64,000 nt of DNA from Epiperipatus broadwayi (GCA_028023455.1 JAQFVV010000012.1:14462364-14526363), one strand, 5' to 3'. Shown: positions 47,884-58,246, counted from the stretch's first letter. The notes: generated by a model not told the origin, from the letters alone. Numbers and translations are program-made.

Positions 47884-48545
47884 CTGTAACAATCATTAGG
47901 GATTACTCCCTACCGATATACTATACAGATTTAAACACTTTAAGAAATACTCTTCATGTCAAACAGAAGACAAAGTCTTTTGAAAAGATAGAATAAATCC
48001 ACTCTATCCTTTTAACCTAAATGTATATGTATAAGCAAACCTTAAGTCTTTGGAAATAAAAGCGTGAAGATATTAATTAATCATTTTTAATTTCGTTTAC
48101 TATGTTTTAATGATTGACATTTACAAATTTTTTACAATTTATGGCTTGTTAGTATTAGATGTAATACTAAACATATATAATCAGTTACATATTTATATAG
48201 CACTAGGTTTTAATCTGTAGCAATCATTAGGGATCACTCCACTATAGTAATACTCTCCTTTCCAAACACAAGATAAAGTCTTTTGAAAAAATAAAATGAA
48301 TCCACTCTACCTTTTTGATTAATTAATATCTTTAAGTTCTCATTTCCAAATGTTCATGACTTTCCTATACATATACATTTAGGTTAAAAAGATAGAGTGG
48401 ATTCATTCAATCTTTTCAAAAGACTTTATCTTGTGTTTGGAAAGGAGAGTATTCCTTAAAGTTTTTAAAGTATACAGTGCATGTATAGTGGAGTGACCCC
48501 TAATGATTATTACAGATAAAAACATAATGCTATATAAGTAAATAA
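47884..48545. repeat. Three-part inverted/direct repeat cluster
   Basis: One unit (about 47884-48087, plus) begins CAATCATTAGGGATTACTCC and ends GATATTAATTAATCA. A second, oppositely oriented unit spans about 48530 down to 48313, with the same start word, the AAGTCTTTTGAAAAGAT block, the AACCTAAATGTATATGTATA block and the same end word. A third partial plus unit (48217-48312) abuts it, making a local palindrome. This resembles the arrangement at 15765-17482: tandem and inverted copies of one non-coding unit. Confidence 0.65.
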
Positions 48546-49390
48546 CTCATTATTATATATGTTTATTCATAAACTTTAGCTTAAAATAATAATTTCAGGA
48601 TCAAAAACCAATCTTTTTTCAATAATCATGCAGCTTTTATAACATTTTTACAAAGTAAATTAGTTGAAGCACATTGGAAAAGGCAAAAATTAATATTTTC
48701 CAAAAAGAGCTTTTATGTGTATGATTATTATTATATATATTACTGTTGTTATATAAAGATATTTTATATTATATCATATGATTTATTTAAATATATGTAA
48801 AAGGAACATAATGGATTAAACCTCTTTCCATTTTTGATTTTACAAAGTATATACTGCTTGAAACTTATTTTCACTAATAGAATTAAATATTAAAAAAGGG
48901 CCTAGAGTATAATAAATTTCATTTACTAATATTTATTATATGGTTACATTTGAAAATAAATAAAAAGGTTTATTCTTCATATGATTTCAAAAGAATGTGT
49001 GGTGGTGTGGAGATTAATTAATATGTTTACAGGGGTTATTATCTATTTTAAATTTTTTTTAGAGGTTTAAGTTTTCTTTTTTTAAAAAAAAATAATATCA
49101 TGTGTCACTTAACAAATCAAAAAAAAAAAAAAGAAGAAATTTGTAAGAATTGAAAAATTTTATTTCTTTGTTATTTTTAACATTTGATTTAAAAATAAAA
49201 TTGTTTGAAAAAATATTAAATGTTAATAAAAAATAATAATAATAATATGAACACACATTAATTTTCAGACAATGGAGGAGTATTAGCTATGGGAATTTTG
49301 ATTGCTGCTAGATAACAAAAAAAAAGAAGTGTTCCTATCAGCCATAGCTGTTTTTTTTTACAATTGGTTTAACTCACAAATTACGCCATG
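48546..49390. other. AT-rich stretch, no gene seen
   Basis: AT-rich DNA with A/T homopolymers; no feature is supported. Confidence 0.55.
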
Positions 49391-49403
49391 AAGATGACTT
49401 GTA

Positions 49404-49501
49404 GTCAAGTGTTGGTGGCCTAGTGGTTAGCATAGCTGCCTTCCAAGCAGCTCGCCCGGATTCGCTTCCCGGCCAACGCATTTGACATATGAAAAAAAAA
49501 A
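49404..49501 (+). mobile_element. tRNA-Gly(UCC)-derived SINE, well-preserved
   Basis: It is a 98-bp element: a 5-nt leader GTCAA, a near-complete tRNA-Gly body beginning GTGTTGGTGGCCTAGTGG and ending CCGGCCAACGCA, a TTTGACATATG trailer and a run of A. The anticodon loop CTTCCAA carries TCC at 49442-49444, flanked by a perfect GCTGC/GCAGC stem. A-box (TGGCCTAGTGG) and B-box (GGATTCGCTTCC, slightly off consensus) are both present. AAGATGACTTGTA at 49391-49403 is repeated exactly at 49502-49514, a 13-bp target duplication typical of LINE-driven insertion. The leader GTCAA can pair with the trailer TTGAC, extending the acceptor stem. It is likely mobilised by a LINE; no 3' tail homologous to the LINEs here is visible. 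Confidence 0.9.
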
Positions 49502-49514
49502 AAGATGACTTGTA

Positions 49515-50098
49515 TTCAATTTAATTTGCATTTATTTACCATGGTGAATAAAAATTCAGTTGCAGTGTTTCCTCATCTTTATAAAGATATAGTCTTTGTG
49601 CTAAAATATAATAACTCCTGCATAGAAATAATTATACCTATGTTTGTTGGATTTATCTGCTGTTATATTAAAGCACAATTAAGAAGTCAAAGAAGAACTA
49701 AATGGTGGATTACAAGAGAAAAGTACCAAGGAAGAAGAACTTACATCCATAGTGAATATTTTTTAAGCACAATTTAAAGGAAATTGTTTTGGAAGAATCT
49801 TCTAGCTTTTATTATGAATACGTAAAGCCAAGGAAATATATGAATAATGACTTGAGATCTTAGAGCAAACTTACTGTGATTCAGAAAATCTTCAAGATTT
49901 ATAATTTATACATTTATAAATGTAAATAATGGCCAGAAATCTCAGTATTAAACGAACAATTAATATTTTAAATACAGAAGAGAAAAAACACAACATATAT
50001 GTTGACTTCAACAGATAAAACCAAAGAAAAATTTGGCAAGATTATTTTAAATAATTTTATGTTAAATAAATATTTCCAAAAGACTCATTTTTTCTCCA
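49515..50098 (+). other. Unassigned stretch upstream of LINE
   Basis: A 90-codon plus frame (49505-49777) has mixed composition and ends in a basic segment (RSQRRTKWWITREKYQGRRT). It overlaps the SINE end and has no recognisable motif. It could include the far 5' end of the LINE, but no boundary is visible. Confidence 0.25.
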
Positions 50099-50115
50099 GT
50101 AGCAGTAGCAGTAGC

Positions 50116-50146
<31 letters not shown>

Positions 50147-50172
50147 TAATAATAACAATAATAATAATAATA
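50099..50172 (+). repeat. AGC/AGT then ATA microsatellite
   Basis: A run of AGTAGC/AGT trinucleotides (50099-50146) passes into an ATA/ACA-type trinucleotide run (to 50172). The apparent poly-Ser frame across it is not a gene. Confidence 0.85.
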
Positions 50173-50390
50173 GAAGACCGCAGCAAATCTCTGCTGAGGT
50201 AAGAAGCAATCCTTAAGTTCTCCGATGTAAGTATTTATTTTTTACTTTTGTTCCAACTTGTTATTCGCAAAACAAACATAATACAGGAAAAATCGAATTA
50301 TATAATAGATTAATAGTGTTTTTTGAAAAATATCGGTGTGTTTTACTATCTTTTTAAAAAAAAAAATACTGACTTGAGTCAGAATAAATC

Positions 50391-50839
50391 ATGGCTACTG
50401 CCCAGTCAAGCGTGAGCGAATTAAGCACCAATACGAAATTAACAACATCGTTAGTTTCAACATCGCCTATTTCGTATGCAAAAGTACTTAAAAGTAATAG
50501 CAATACTACAGCACCAACTCAAATACCGCGCTTCCGTAGAACAAACACAAATGATATTAAAAATCTTGATCTAAACACTTGAGAGGAAAATCAACCCCCA
50601 GCCGCAATCTGGACAAAAGAAACGCTTGAAAATGTGACGGACCGTTTCAGTAATATGGTGCCTCGTACGTTATTTGAAACATTTCGCAGGTTTTTTCACC
50701 AACTTCGTTAGTACTCGCAGTAACCGATAATCAATGCTCATTATATCGTTTCCCAAAAGCTTTATTATATGAAGCAATCACGCAAAATGCACTATGGGAA
50801 ACAATCTCTTGTATCGCCGACCATCCAAATTCTCGATAT
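50391..50839 (+). pseudogene. LINE ORF1, 5' part, broken
   Basis: The ATG at 50391 is preceded by an A-rich context and starts MATAQSSVSELSTNTKL with a Ser/Thr/Asn-rich, disordered-looking N-terminus containing SYAKVLK. A TGA at 50579-50581 interrupts the frame after 63 codons, then the same frame runs on (ENQPPAAIWTKETLENV) to about 50690. There a frameshift in a T run moves the reading to SPTSLVLAVTDNQCSLYRF and IADHPNSRY, up to the gypsy insertion. After the insertion the frame continues at 60700 with ITIDFYTQQQKERF. Confidence 0.75.
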
Positions 50840-51450
50840 TGTACCGGTTCGACGCCCCTGTAGTGGTCTGGCATGGTTAGACTCTCATACGCACCGAGCA
50901 TGAAGTGACGTATGCTACCGAATGGGACATCGATAATAATTCTTTAAAATATTTTTGATTAAATATGAGTAAATACCTCAAAGAAATTATTAGAGGAAGT
51001 AGATTGAACCTAAAATTAGGCCCATCCAGACCTTCCTTGTTAAATTGTTTCATTAGCCGATTAATTATACGTTGACTAATTAAAGTGTCCTTACACACCT
51101 TTAAGAGTACTGAATATTTCCTTCAGTCTCTAGCGCCACTCCCGTTCAAGATTATACTTATTCATTTTCTTTCCCGAAAGAGTGTGTAAAATGTGACTAG
51201 TCATTAACGAATATGAATATTTCGAGACGTTCGGACTAAAATAAAAGAAACAATCCAACTCCCCGGTAAGTTATCCCTATCTAGCTCACTTTATATTCTA
51301 TAAATCTCAGGTTAACTACGTGGATTGGCATTTTGATTAAAAAAAAAAAACTATATATCTGTACTAATAACTTAATAATTATTTTAACGCTAAGTCAAAA
51401 ACTTATAAACGATTTTAATTACAAAAGTGAATATTTATTATCCCCAGATT

Positions 51451-51572
51451 ATTATATTTATCCTCCACTAATGCATACATATAAGTCCAATATATATAAA
51501 AAAATATTTAAATTATATTTACCCTCCACCGATGCATATACATATGACCCCAAAATATATAAAAAAAGAAAA
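51451..51572. repeat. 61-bp tandem pair inside LTR
   Basis: ATTATATTTATCCTCCACTA at 51451 and ATTATATTTACCCTCCACCG at 51512 start two diverged 61-bp units, each followed by ATGCATA and an A-rich tail. The same pair occurs in the other LTR near 58884-59005. Confidence 0.7.
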
Positions 51573-52370
51573 AAACACAATATCTAAAAGATTACACAAT
51601 GGGTGTGCCCTATATTCCTTCCCACTTTAGAGTAATAAATCCATATAACAAGGTATGCAGTAATAATATATATATCATAAAAAAAAAATTTACAAAGAAC
51701 ATAAATGAGAGAGAGAAAAAAAAATATATAATAGAATATAAAAAATATATATATATAACCAACTATACACGCTCCTCTGAACTTGTTCTTGTATTCAATT
51801 CGAACTTCCTGGGCCACACGGCTACTTCACAGGGCAGATAAGCTTCCATTCACCGACATACTTTGAGTCTTTCTTGTCATCAGGGTCTGCTATTTCTTCT
51901 AAGGCATCTTCGGACTTGATAGCCAAACAGGTGGTGTACTACGGCTGAAAGTCTACTCCATGGTAGGATAATAACCCGGAACGTATAATTGAGCCATCTT
52001 TCAACTTATCGGATCTGTAAGTATACTTCTCCCGTATATATGTATATCGCACACGGCTGATTAGGGCAAATAGATCCTAAATAAATTGCAGTTCTCCAAC
52101 TATGATTCGTCTTTCGTTTTTTTTTTCTATTTAAACGTATTGAGAATCCATGTTGTTGATCATTTTCCAAACTCCACTTAACGATCCTTGCTAAATGCTA
52201 ATTTTCCAAATTCTTTTTCTGGGAAATAACCAAGTGATTATAATTTTAACAGACACAGTTCATTTTCTCCTTTCTCTCTGTCGGATTGTTTTTCACAAAT
52301 CTCTATACTGTTCCATTTTTTTAGACTAGCGGGAGACAAGATTTAACTTTCTAAATCTTTGCCATTGGAA

Positions 52371-52460
52371 TGCTTTTGCAAGCTAGCATTAACTTGTCCG
52401 CACTCTTTAGCAGGCTAATCTCCCTTGGTCCGCACGCTTTAGCAAGCTAGTACTCGACTG
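52371..52460. repeat. Three ~32-bp GC-richer units inside LTR
   Basis: Three successive units share TTTTGCAAGCTAG / TTTAGCAGGCTAAT / TTTAGCAAGCTAG followed (in the first two) by a short spacer and TTGTCCGCAC / TTGGTCCGCAC. They repeat in the other LTR near 59798-59885. Repeated motifs in an LTR often bind transcription factors, but no factor is recognised here. Confidence 0.6.
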
Positions 52461-53264
52461 ACTCAAAGCCCCCAGTAAGCAGCACATATAGCCCAAACAG
52501 TCCAATTGTCATACCCCCTCTACGAGCTATTGCATCAGCTAATAATAAATTTAATTATACCTTTCTACATTCTTTTACCTTTTTATTTATTAAAGTACAC
52601 TTTTGCAAGCTTCCATATTGAGTACTTGACACCCATTGTGCTTACATTCCTTTCTTAGATAAAATCTATTTTATCTTTATTCACGATCAACCGAAAATTC
52701 TTTTATACAAAACATTTTCTTCGGTTGAAAGTAGATTGTAATTAGCAAAAAGGTTTTTTCCCTTTACAAATTTAATTAATTAATTTCAAACCCTCTCATT
52801 CTAACAATTAGAAAAGATAAATTCCAATAAATGCAAAAAAATTTTTTAACTATTTAGAATTTTCTTTTCTTTTTTTAGGAAAATAAAAAAAAATAAAAAT
52901 ACATTTCTATATATGTGTGTTCGAACATTTATAAGTAGTAAAATACAACAAAAAAAAACTGTTCTACACATAAACAAATATTACAACTTATTTTCCCTTT
53001 TTTTTTTTTTTAGACAGGTTTGCTAGTCGAATAAATTATTAAAACATATATACACTGCATACACTTGTACTGTGGGTATAATAAGAATATAATATAGCCC
53101 AAACCCATTTATTTATGTACTATATCCGTACCTCCCACTTCCCCTCTGAATTATAATTTAATAAATCGTATTAAAATTATAATTTTCATGTGATACATGT
53201 AAGCTGTGCTGAATCTTCAGCAAACAGCCATTTTGTGCATGGCCGTTATACACGGACTGGCACA

Positions 53265-53282
53265 ATACCCCCGTCCCCGATG
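53265..53282 (-). other. Polypurine tract of the young gypsy element
   Basis: Read on the minus strand, the bases just before the 3' LTR are CATCGGGGACGGGGGTAT. The G-rich purine run abuts the LTR's TGTGCC start, as expected for the primer of plus-strand synthesis. Confidence 0.7.
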
Positions 53283-53398
53283 AGACTGTTAAAAAGGAAA
53301 CCATTCTTTTTTAATGGTCTTACTTAACTATTTTTACATCTTCTTTAATTACTTACATTTTAAATTCAGCGTTTATATTATACGTTTTAACATGCAAG

Positions 53399-55345
53399 TT
53401 ATGTCAATTTTGAATTAATCGCTACCTTCCCATAGGGTTTCAAAGACCGAGCATTATATGTGCCCTTAATCCCTTGTTCCGTTCTCACCCAGAAAGCATT
53501 ATCCCTGCAACACTCTACAATTTCAAAAGGGCCTTCATAGAGATTACAAAATTTTTTAAATTTGAATTTCCCTGGATCACTAACATGGGGTGTCCTAACC
53601 ATGACCTTGTCCCCTACTTGGAATGTATACTTAGGGGTTCCCTTCCGTTTTTTACGCCTAGTGCTCATTCGTTGCATTTGGGCCTTAGCTTGTGTTTTAT
53701 CGTGATCCCGGTCGATGACTCCCTCTTGGCTCCCTGAAAGACTAGTTTTAAACAGTTTTGGAGGGTGTTTTCCAAAGTGTAATCGCATGGGAGTAAACCC
53801 AGTGGATTCATTTACCGACCAGTTAATATAATTCAGTGTCTGAGGTAGTTGTTTAACCCATCCCCTATGGTTTGTTGGCAAATAGGTACGGAAAAGTCTA
53901 CCCAACTCCCGCATGACTCGTTCACAGGGGTTACTCTGGGGATTTCGGATTGATGTCAACAGGTTCTTGATACCTCGTTTGGAGACCCATCGGTTCCATT
54001 CCTCCGACACAAAAGGGGTTCCATGATCCGAAAGTATTGCCTTTGGCTTCCCCACTTTTGGAAAATGTACAGCGTCTAATACCCGTGTAACTTCTCGGGT
54101 GGTGGTGCGTGCCAAAGGGTAAGCAGCCACCCATTTCAAAAACAAATCATATGTAACCAGTAGGTATCTCTTTTTGTTGAACATCGGCAAGGGGCCATAA
54201 AAATCTATAGCCATCACCTCATTCAGGTCATCAGGTATGATTGATTTCATTGGGCTGACGTACGTTTGATTCTGTGGTTTCGTACGTTGACATATTTCAC
54301 ATTGATTCAGTACAGTGATAATATCCTGGTGCATCCGTGGCCAGTAAAACCACTGTCTTAAACAATACTCGGTTTTTGGCGTTCCATAATGACCATACAA
54401 CCGATGCATATAACTGATGAGAGCCCGTCTCATTTTTGGAGGTATCATCGCCTTCCATTCATCCTTGCCTTTTTTGAGTTGACAATATAACACTCCTCCT
54501 TCAACTTTGTATCTATCCCTTATCTCTCTGGAATTAGTTGTTCCAGACTTCTGGCATTCTGTCCAAATGCTATTTAGATAGCTGTCTTCTTGTTGCCTCT
54601 TAGGTAGTTGGCTTAATTCTTTTTCTATGTCTTCATCTTTTCCCATTATCGTGGTACTTGCTATGTATGCTTGCTCCAGACTGAGGTGTTTCGGGGTTTG
54701 TGCAGGGACAGGATGACGACTGAGGATGTCCGCAACCACGTTTTCTGCCCCTTTGCAATACCTCACAGTGTAGTTAAATTCCTGCAGGAATAAACTCCAC
54801 CGGACTAACCTGCTATTAGTAAGATAGCTGTGATTTAGAAACTCAAGACTTTTATGGTCGGTTATCACCACTACTTGAGAGCCTAACAACATAGGGCGAA
54901 ACTTTTGGAAAGCCCATACAATGGCCAGAGCCTCTTTTTCAGTGACCGTATAATTAAGTTCTGGTCCCTTCAATAAGCGGCTTATAAAATATAACACCCC
55001 AATTCGTCCATCAGGTTGAATTTGTGACAGAGTGACACCCAGGCCATATCCGCTACTATCGGTCTGGAGAATGAACGGCTTATCATAATCAGGATAATCC
55101 AACACAACCTGTTTTAAAAAACTTTGCTTTACTTGGTTAAAAGCTTCTTCCTGTTCAATAGTCCATTTCCATCTGACCTCTTTTCTAATCAATCTGAGCA
55201 ATGGTTCCATTTGGCCAGCAAAATTCTCACAAAATCTGTTATAAAAGTTACATAGTCCCAAAAATGACCGTATATGTTTCGTTGTCTGTGGTCTAGGGAA
55301 ATCTGCAATCGCTGTTATTTTATCTGGATGAGGTTTGACTCCTTC
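53399..55345 (-). CDS. pol: Gypsy Pol, second half: RNase H and integrase
   Basis: This frame continues the polyprotein after a one-base shift near 55345; its first Met is at 55261 but the frame is open from the shift point (VKPHPDKITAIADFPRPQ). Counting from the Met, RNase H covers about residues 45-180, with the FILQTDSSGYGLG aspartate, TVTEKEALAIVW glutamate and TDHKSLEFL aspartate. The integrase zinc-binding H..H..C..C lies at about 285-335 (MHRLYGHYGT..CEICQRTK). The catalytic core at about 355-470 has IDFYGPLP, LSDHGTPF and NPCERVMRE supplying D, D and E with about 35-residue spacing. The C-terminal part has VGDKVMVRTP and a YEGPF motif typical of the GPY/F domain. No chromodomain is visible. 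Stop codon at 53399, 134 bp before the LTR. Confidence 0.9.
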   Translation of the reverse strand, partial: EGVKPHPDKITAIADFPRPQTTKHIRSFLGLCNFYNRFCENFAGQMEPLLRLIRKEVRWKWTIEQEEAFNQVKQSFLKQVVLDYPDYDKPFILQTDSSGYGLGVTLSQIQPDGRIGVLYFISRLLKGPELNYTVTEKEALAIVWAFQKFRPMLLGSQVVVITDHKSLEFLNHSYLTNSRLVRWSLFLQEFNYTVRYCKGAENVVADILSRHPVPAQTPKHLSLEQAYIASTTIMGKDEDIEKELSQLPKRQQEDSYLNSIWTECQKSGTTNSREIRDRYKVEGGVLYCQLKKGKDEWKAMIPPKMRRALISYMHRLYGHYGTPKTEYCLRQWFYWPRMHQDIITVLNQCEICQRTKPQNQTYVSPMKSIIPDDLNEVMAIDFYGPLPMFNKKRYLLVTYDLFLKWVAAYPLARTTTREVTRVLDAVHFPKVGKPKAILSDHGTPFVSEEWNRWVSKRGIKNLLTSIRNPQSNPCERVMRELGRLFRTYLPTNHRGWVKQLPQTLNYINWSVNESTGFTPMRLHFGKHPPKLFKTSLSGSQEGVIDRDHDKTQAKAQMQRMSTRRKKRKGTPKYTFQVGDKVMVRTPHVSDPGKFKFKKFCNLYEGPFEIVECCRDNAFWVRTEQGIKGTYNARSLKPYGKVAINSKLT

Positions 55346-57728
55346 CTGGCACTACCAAATGACCCAGAAATTCGATTTCCTCAGAGGCCACTTTACTCTT
55401 CTTTAAATTTATCTTGATATCTTTTTCTTTACATTCCCTAAAAAACTGTTCCAACTGCTGGAGATGCTCTTCCATAGATGCAGATGCTATAACAACATCA
55501 TCCACATACATGGTCAGAATTTTCTTGATATCAGATGATAGGACCCGATCTAAACACTGCAGCAGCCCAGCACCACTGTTGATCAGTCCAAATGGCATAC
55601 GATTAAACTTGTATGAATATCCCCCATACCTGAAGGCAGTATACTGGCGATCATTTGGGTGGAGTTCTATCTGCCAGTAACTGGAAGTTAGATCGAATGT
55701 AGAAAATATTCTTTTCCCTTTAAATTTTCCCAGTAACTCTTGTATCGGAGGTGGGATTGTACAGTCCGGTATAGTCACCTTATTGAGCTGACGGGCATCC
55801 AAGCACAACCTTACTGACCCATCTTTTTTTCTAACCACCACCAAAGGGTTGCAGTAAGGAGACGAACATTTACTAATTATGCCCCCCTTCAACATCTGCT
55901 CTAACTGTTTCTCCACTTCTTTTTTAAATTGATTTGGGACTGGGTATGACCGTGCTTGAAAAGGTTCCCCTGGTTTCAGTTTGATCCTCTGTTGATATCC
56001 TCTAATCTTCCCTGGACTGTCCGAAAAAATCTCATGATACTCTTGGAATATCTCTTGGAGTTTTTTGCTGTCCCCATTAGATGCTGTCTTTACTTCACTC
56101 ATTTTTTCTTGCATCAAATCTACAATAGATTGACTTATGCAACAAGTTTCCCCAAAGTTTGGCAACTGAGGTGGCAAGAATTTAATATCACCTCCCTGGT
56201 AGCTCATCCTTCCCTTTTCGTAATTTACAATACACTGGTTCTTATACAAGAAATCCGACCCTAATATGACGTCATGAATTAAACTACTCATAATTAAAAA
56301 TACATGATAGACTGTCCTCCCATTTATAAGTAATTCTAACCATATTTGCTTGGGTATAAGGTTTGCTTTTCGGTTATTTGCAAGGGTGATTTGTGTTGCC
56401 TTTAAAGGTAAGGTCTCTATCCGTGAGTTTACTGATAAAATTTTCTGGTATAATTCTTCAGATATCACTGATATCTGGCTACCAGAGTCTAACATTGCAA
56501 TGACCCCAATTCCTTCAATTTCTAAAGGTATTTTCGGACAACTCTGTGGTGCATATTCTGGTACTTTATCTTCCCAAGAACAGACCAGATTTGACATTTC
56601 CTTTTCAATGAAGTGTTTACGCAGCCCACTCTTTACATTCCAATGCTGGGCTGTACCTTTAGTATTCTCTTGCATGTCTTGTACCACACAATCCTGCTCT
56701 CTCCCATGTATGGTGTCTAGCCAGTGAGCTATTTGTTCAACTGATTTTACTCCCATCAGTATTAGCATCTGTGCAAGATGGGAAGGCAAATTACCTCGGA
56801 TAATTCTAATGATTCGATCCTCCAACATATTACATGCGCTTAAAGTCCGTAGTCTTGCTACTTGTCTGTGGAAAAACTGTGCCAAATTTTCACCTATACT
56901 ATTTTTGTATTTCTCCTGCATGACCTGATACATAACTGTTTCTTGATGCTCTATGCTCCAGAAATTGTTAACAATCATATCCTTATATTGATTGAAGGTT
57001 GGAGGATGATGAAACAAAGACTCCCACCAAGCTAATGCGTCTCCATTAAGATGAGCGCTGGCAACAAGCAATTTACTGATTTCATTTACTTTGTTTATCC
57101 GAAAGTAATTTTCCAGACTTCTTATATGCACTGGAGCCTCCCCCACTTTTCCTTCAAATGTACGGATTTTTAAAAATTGGTTAATATTTAATTGTGGCAG
57201 CTGATCACTTCCATTGGTCTTTTCTATACGACCATCCAGATGATCTCCACTATTTGCCATATGGTTGTCTTGTTCATTTTTAACATTTTCAACCATCCTA
57301 TTTTGTTTGTACTCCATTTCTGTGTCCTGCTTTGTCTCCTCTGGCCCTAACTTAACTGACTGACTATCTCTTATATTTGCTTCTATGTCATCCTCCTTAG
57401 TTTGCTTAGATTTATCACATTTCATTTCCCACTTTTGAAATCTTACATCTATTTCTTGTACTAATTCGCTTCGCATTTCCTCTATTTTCTGAACGATATT
57501 TTCCTCTTGTTTAGCCCTGTCTGTTCTCCATCTTTCTACTTCTTTTGACATTTTAGCCATTTCCTTTTTCACAAGGTTTGCGAAATCTTCCATCATTTCC
57601 TTTAAGCATTCTTTTTCCTTTCCTAGTTCGTTTTTCTGACAGTCCACTTCCTGTTCTTCAGACAGGTTTACTAGCGTTTCACTGATTATTGCCTGTTCCA
57701 TTCTGATTTTCCCTGCTCTCGTAAGCAT
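55320..57728 (-). CDS. gag-pol: Gypsy Gag-protease-reverse transcriptase polyprotein
   Basis: An 802-codon frame starts at the ATG at 57728. Residues 30-105 are charged and coiled-coil-like. Residues 185-345 are the Gag core (FEGKVGEAP, WWESLFHHPPTF, FWSIEHQE, RIIRGNLPSHL). No CCHC zinc knuckle follows. Protease has LDSGSQ at 413-418 and ILGSDF at 488-493. Reverse transcriptase spans about 590-790, with VRLCLDARQLNK, STFDLTSSYWQIEL, MPFGLINSG and the catalytic YVDD at 741-744, then FLGHLV. Gag and Pol share one frame with no recoding signal. The frame ends early because of a one-base shift near 55345 (expected Gly-Val-Lys-Pro after FLGHLVV). That shift lies inside RT and is damage, not programmed frameshifting. 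Apart from this, all catalytic motifs are intact. Confidence 0.92.
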   Translation of the reverse strand: MLTRAGKIRMEQAIISETLVNLSEEQEVDCQKNELGKEKECLKEMMEDFANLVKKEMAKMSKEVERWRTDRAKQEENIVQKIEEMRSELVQEIDVRFQKWEMKCDKSKQTKEDDIEANIRDSQSVKLGPEETKQDTEMEYKQNRMVENVKNEQDNHMANSGDHLDGRIEKTNGSDQLPQLNINQFLKIRTFEGKVGEAPVHIRSLENYFRINKVNEISKLLVASAHLNGDALAWWESLFHHPPTFNQYKDMIVNNFWSIEHQETVMYQVMQEKYKNSIGENLAQFFHRQVARLRTLSACNMLEDRIIRIIRGNLPSHLAQMLILMGVKSVEQIAHWLDTIHGREQDCVVQDMQENTKGTAQHWNVKSGLRKHFIEKEMSNLVCSWEDKVPEYAPQSCPKIPLEIEGIGVIAMLDSGSQISVISEELYQKILSVNSRIETLPLKATQITLANNRKANLIPKQIWLELLINGRTVYHVFLIMSSLIHDVILGSDFLYKNQCIVNYEKGRMSYQGGDIKFLPPQLPNFGETCCISQSIVDLMQEKMSEVKTASNGDSKKLQEIFQEYHEIFSDSPGKIRGYQQRIKLKPGEPFQARSYPVPNQFKKEVEKQLEQMLKGGIISKCSSPYCNPLVVVRKKDGSVRLCLDARQLNKVTIPDCTIPPPIQELLGKFKGKRIFSTFDLTSSYWQIELHPNDRQYTAFRYGGYSYKFNRMPFGLINSGAGLLQCLDRVLSSDIKKILTMYVDDVVIASASMEEHLQQLEQFFRECKEKDIKINLKKSKVASEEIEFLGHLVVPGRSQTSSR

Positions 57729-58246
57729 TTACAGGTTTAAATTTACTGAACTTGAAAGTCAAGGTATTCTTACCTTTATACTAACGTTTATTAACTCAAT
57801 TCCAGAAAAATATTTAATTTAATTTCGTATAGTAAATTCGCAGTACACCACGTCTTACGCTATGCCCTACTAATCGCCCTTTCCTCCAAGCACATTCCCT
57901 GATTTCTAATGACAATTTACTCAAACGTGTGATAATATAACAAAAAATTTCAAATGCCCCGTTCTACTTATATGCCCTAATAAATGACAGAATTATTTAT
58001 CTAACTTCTGTTAATAATTTATTTCGTTCACGATAATAAATTTTTTTCTCGAAAAAGAAAAAATCTTATAACTAAATAATCAAAACCGTATATTTCAACC
58101 TTCTCTTACGCAATTATTAAAATCCTATCTCATTTACAACGTTCTTCTCTTAACTTAGCTGTCCTAAATTTGTTTTGAAACCACGAAAATATAGTATAGA
58201 TTTCTACTAATACTATCTTTTTTCATCTTAACCTAGTTCGTCTTTA
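57729..58246 (-). other. Leader between primer site and gag
   Basis: About 520 bp of non-coding DNA lie between the primer-binding site and the gag ATG, the place where packaging signals are usually found. No structure is obvious by eye. Confidence 0.5.

Larger units (their letters stand above)
50840..53264 (-). repeat. 3' LTR of the young gypsy element
   Basis: It is 2,425 bp and carries the same internal repeats as its partner (a 61-bp tandem pair near 51451-51572; three ~32-bp CTTTAGCA..CTAG units near 52371-52460). Differences from the 5' LTR include the G/T near 50879, homopolymer lengths, TCACAGGG versus TCATAGGG, and an extra AAT near 51970. Open frames in the LTR occur identically in both copies and have no protein-like features. 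Confidence 0.95.

Noticed and set aside
49411-49480. Functional tRNA-Gly(UCC) gene
   Set aside because: The body folds well, but it is flanked by a 13-bp target duplication, ends in a poly(A) run and has a second degenerate copy with the same leader and trailer. A SINE or retropseudogene explains it better.
50101-50150. Poly-serine coding tract
   Set aside because: It is a trinucleotide microsatellite; the frame around it is short and has no other protein-like sequence.
50877-51098. 73-codon frame found identically in both young LTRs
   Set aside because: Its identity only reflects LTR identity; there are no motifs, and stops surround it.
53474-53737. Plus-strand frames over the gypsy pol (also 55956-56264 and 56350-56727)
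   Set aside because: They are antisense shadows of strongly coding minus-strand frames.
55320-55360. Programmed ribosomal frameshift in pol
   Set aside because: The shift falls inside the reverse transcriptase domain, where no polyprotein boundary exists, and no slippery heptamer with downstream structure is evident.
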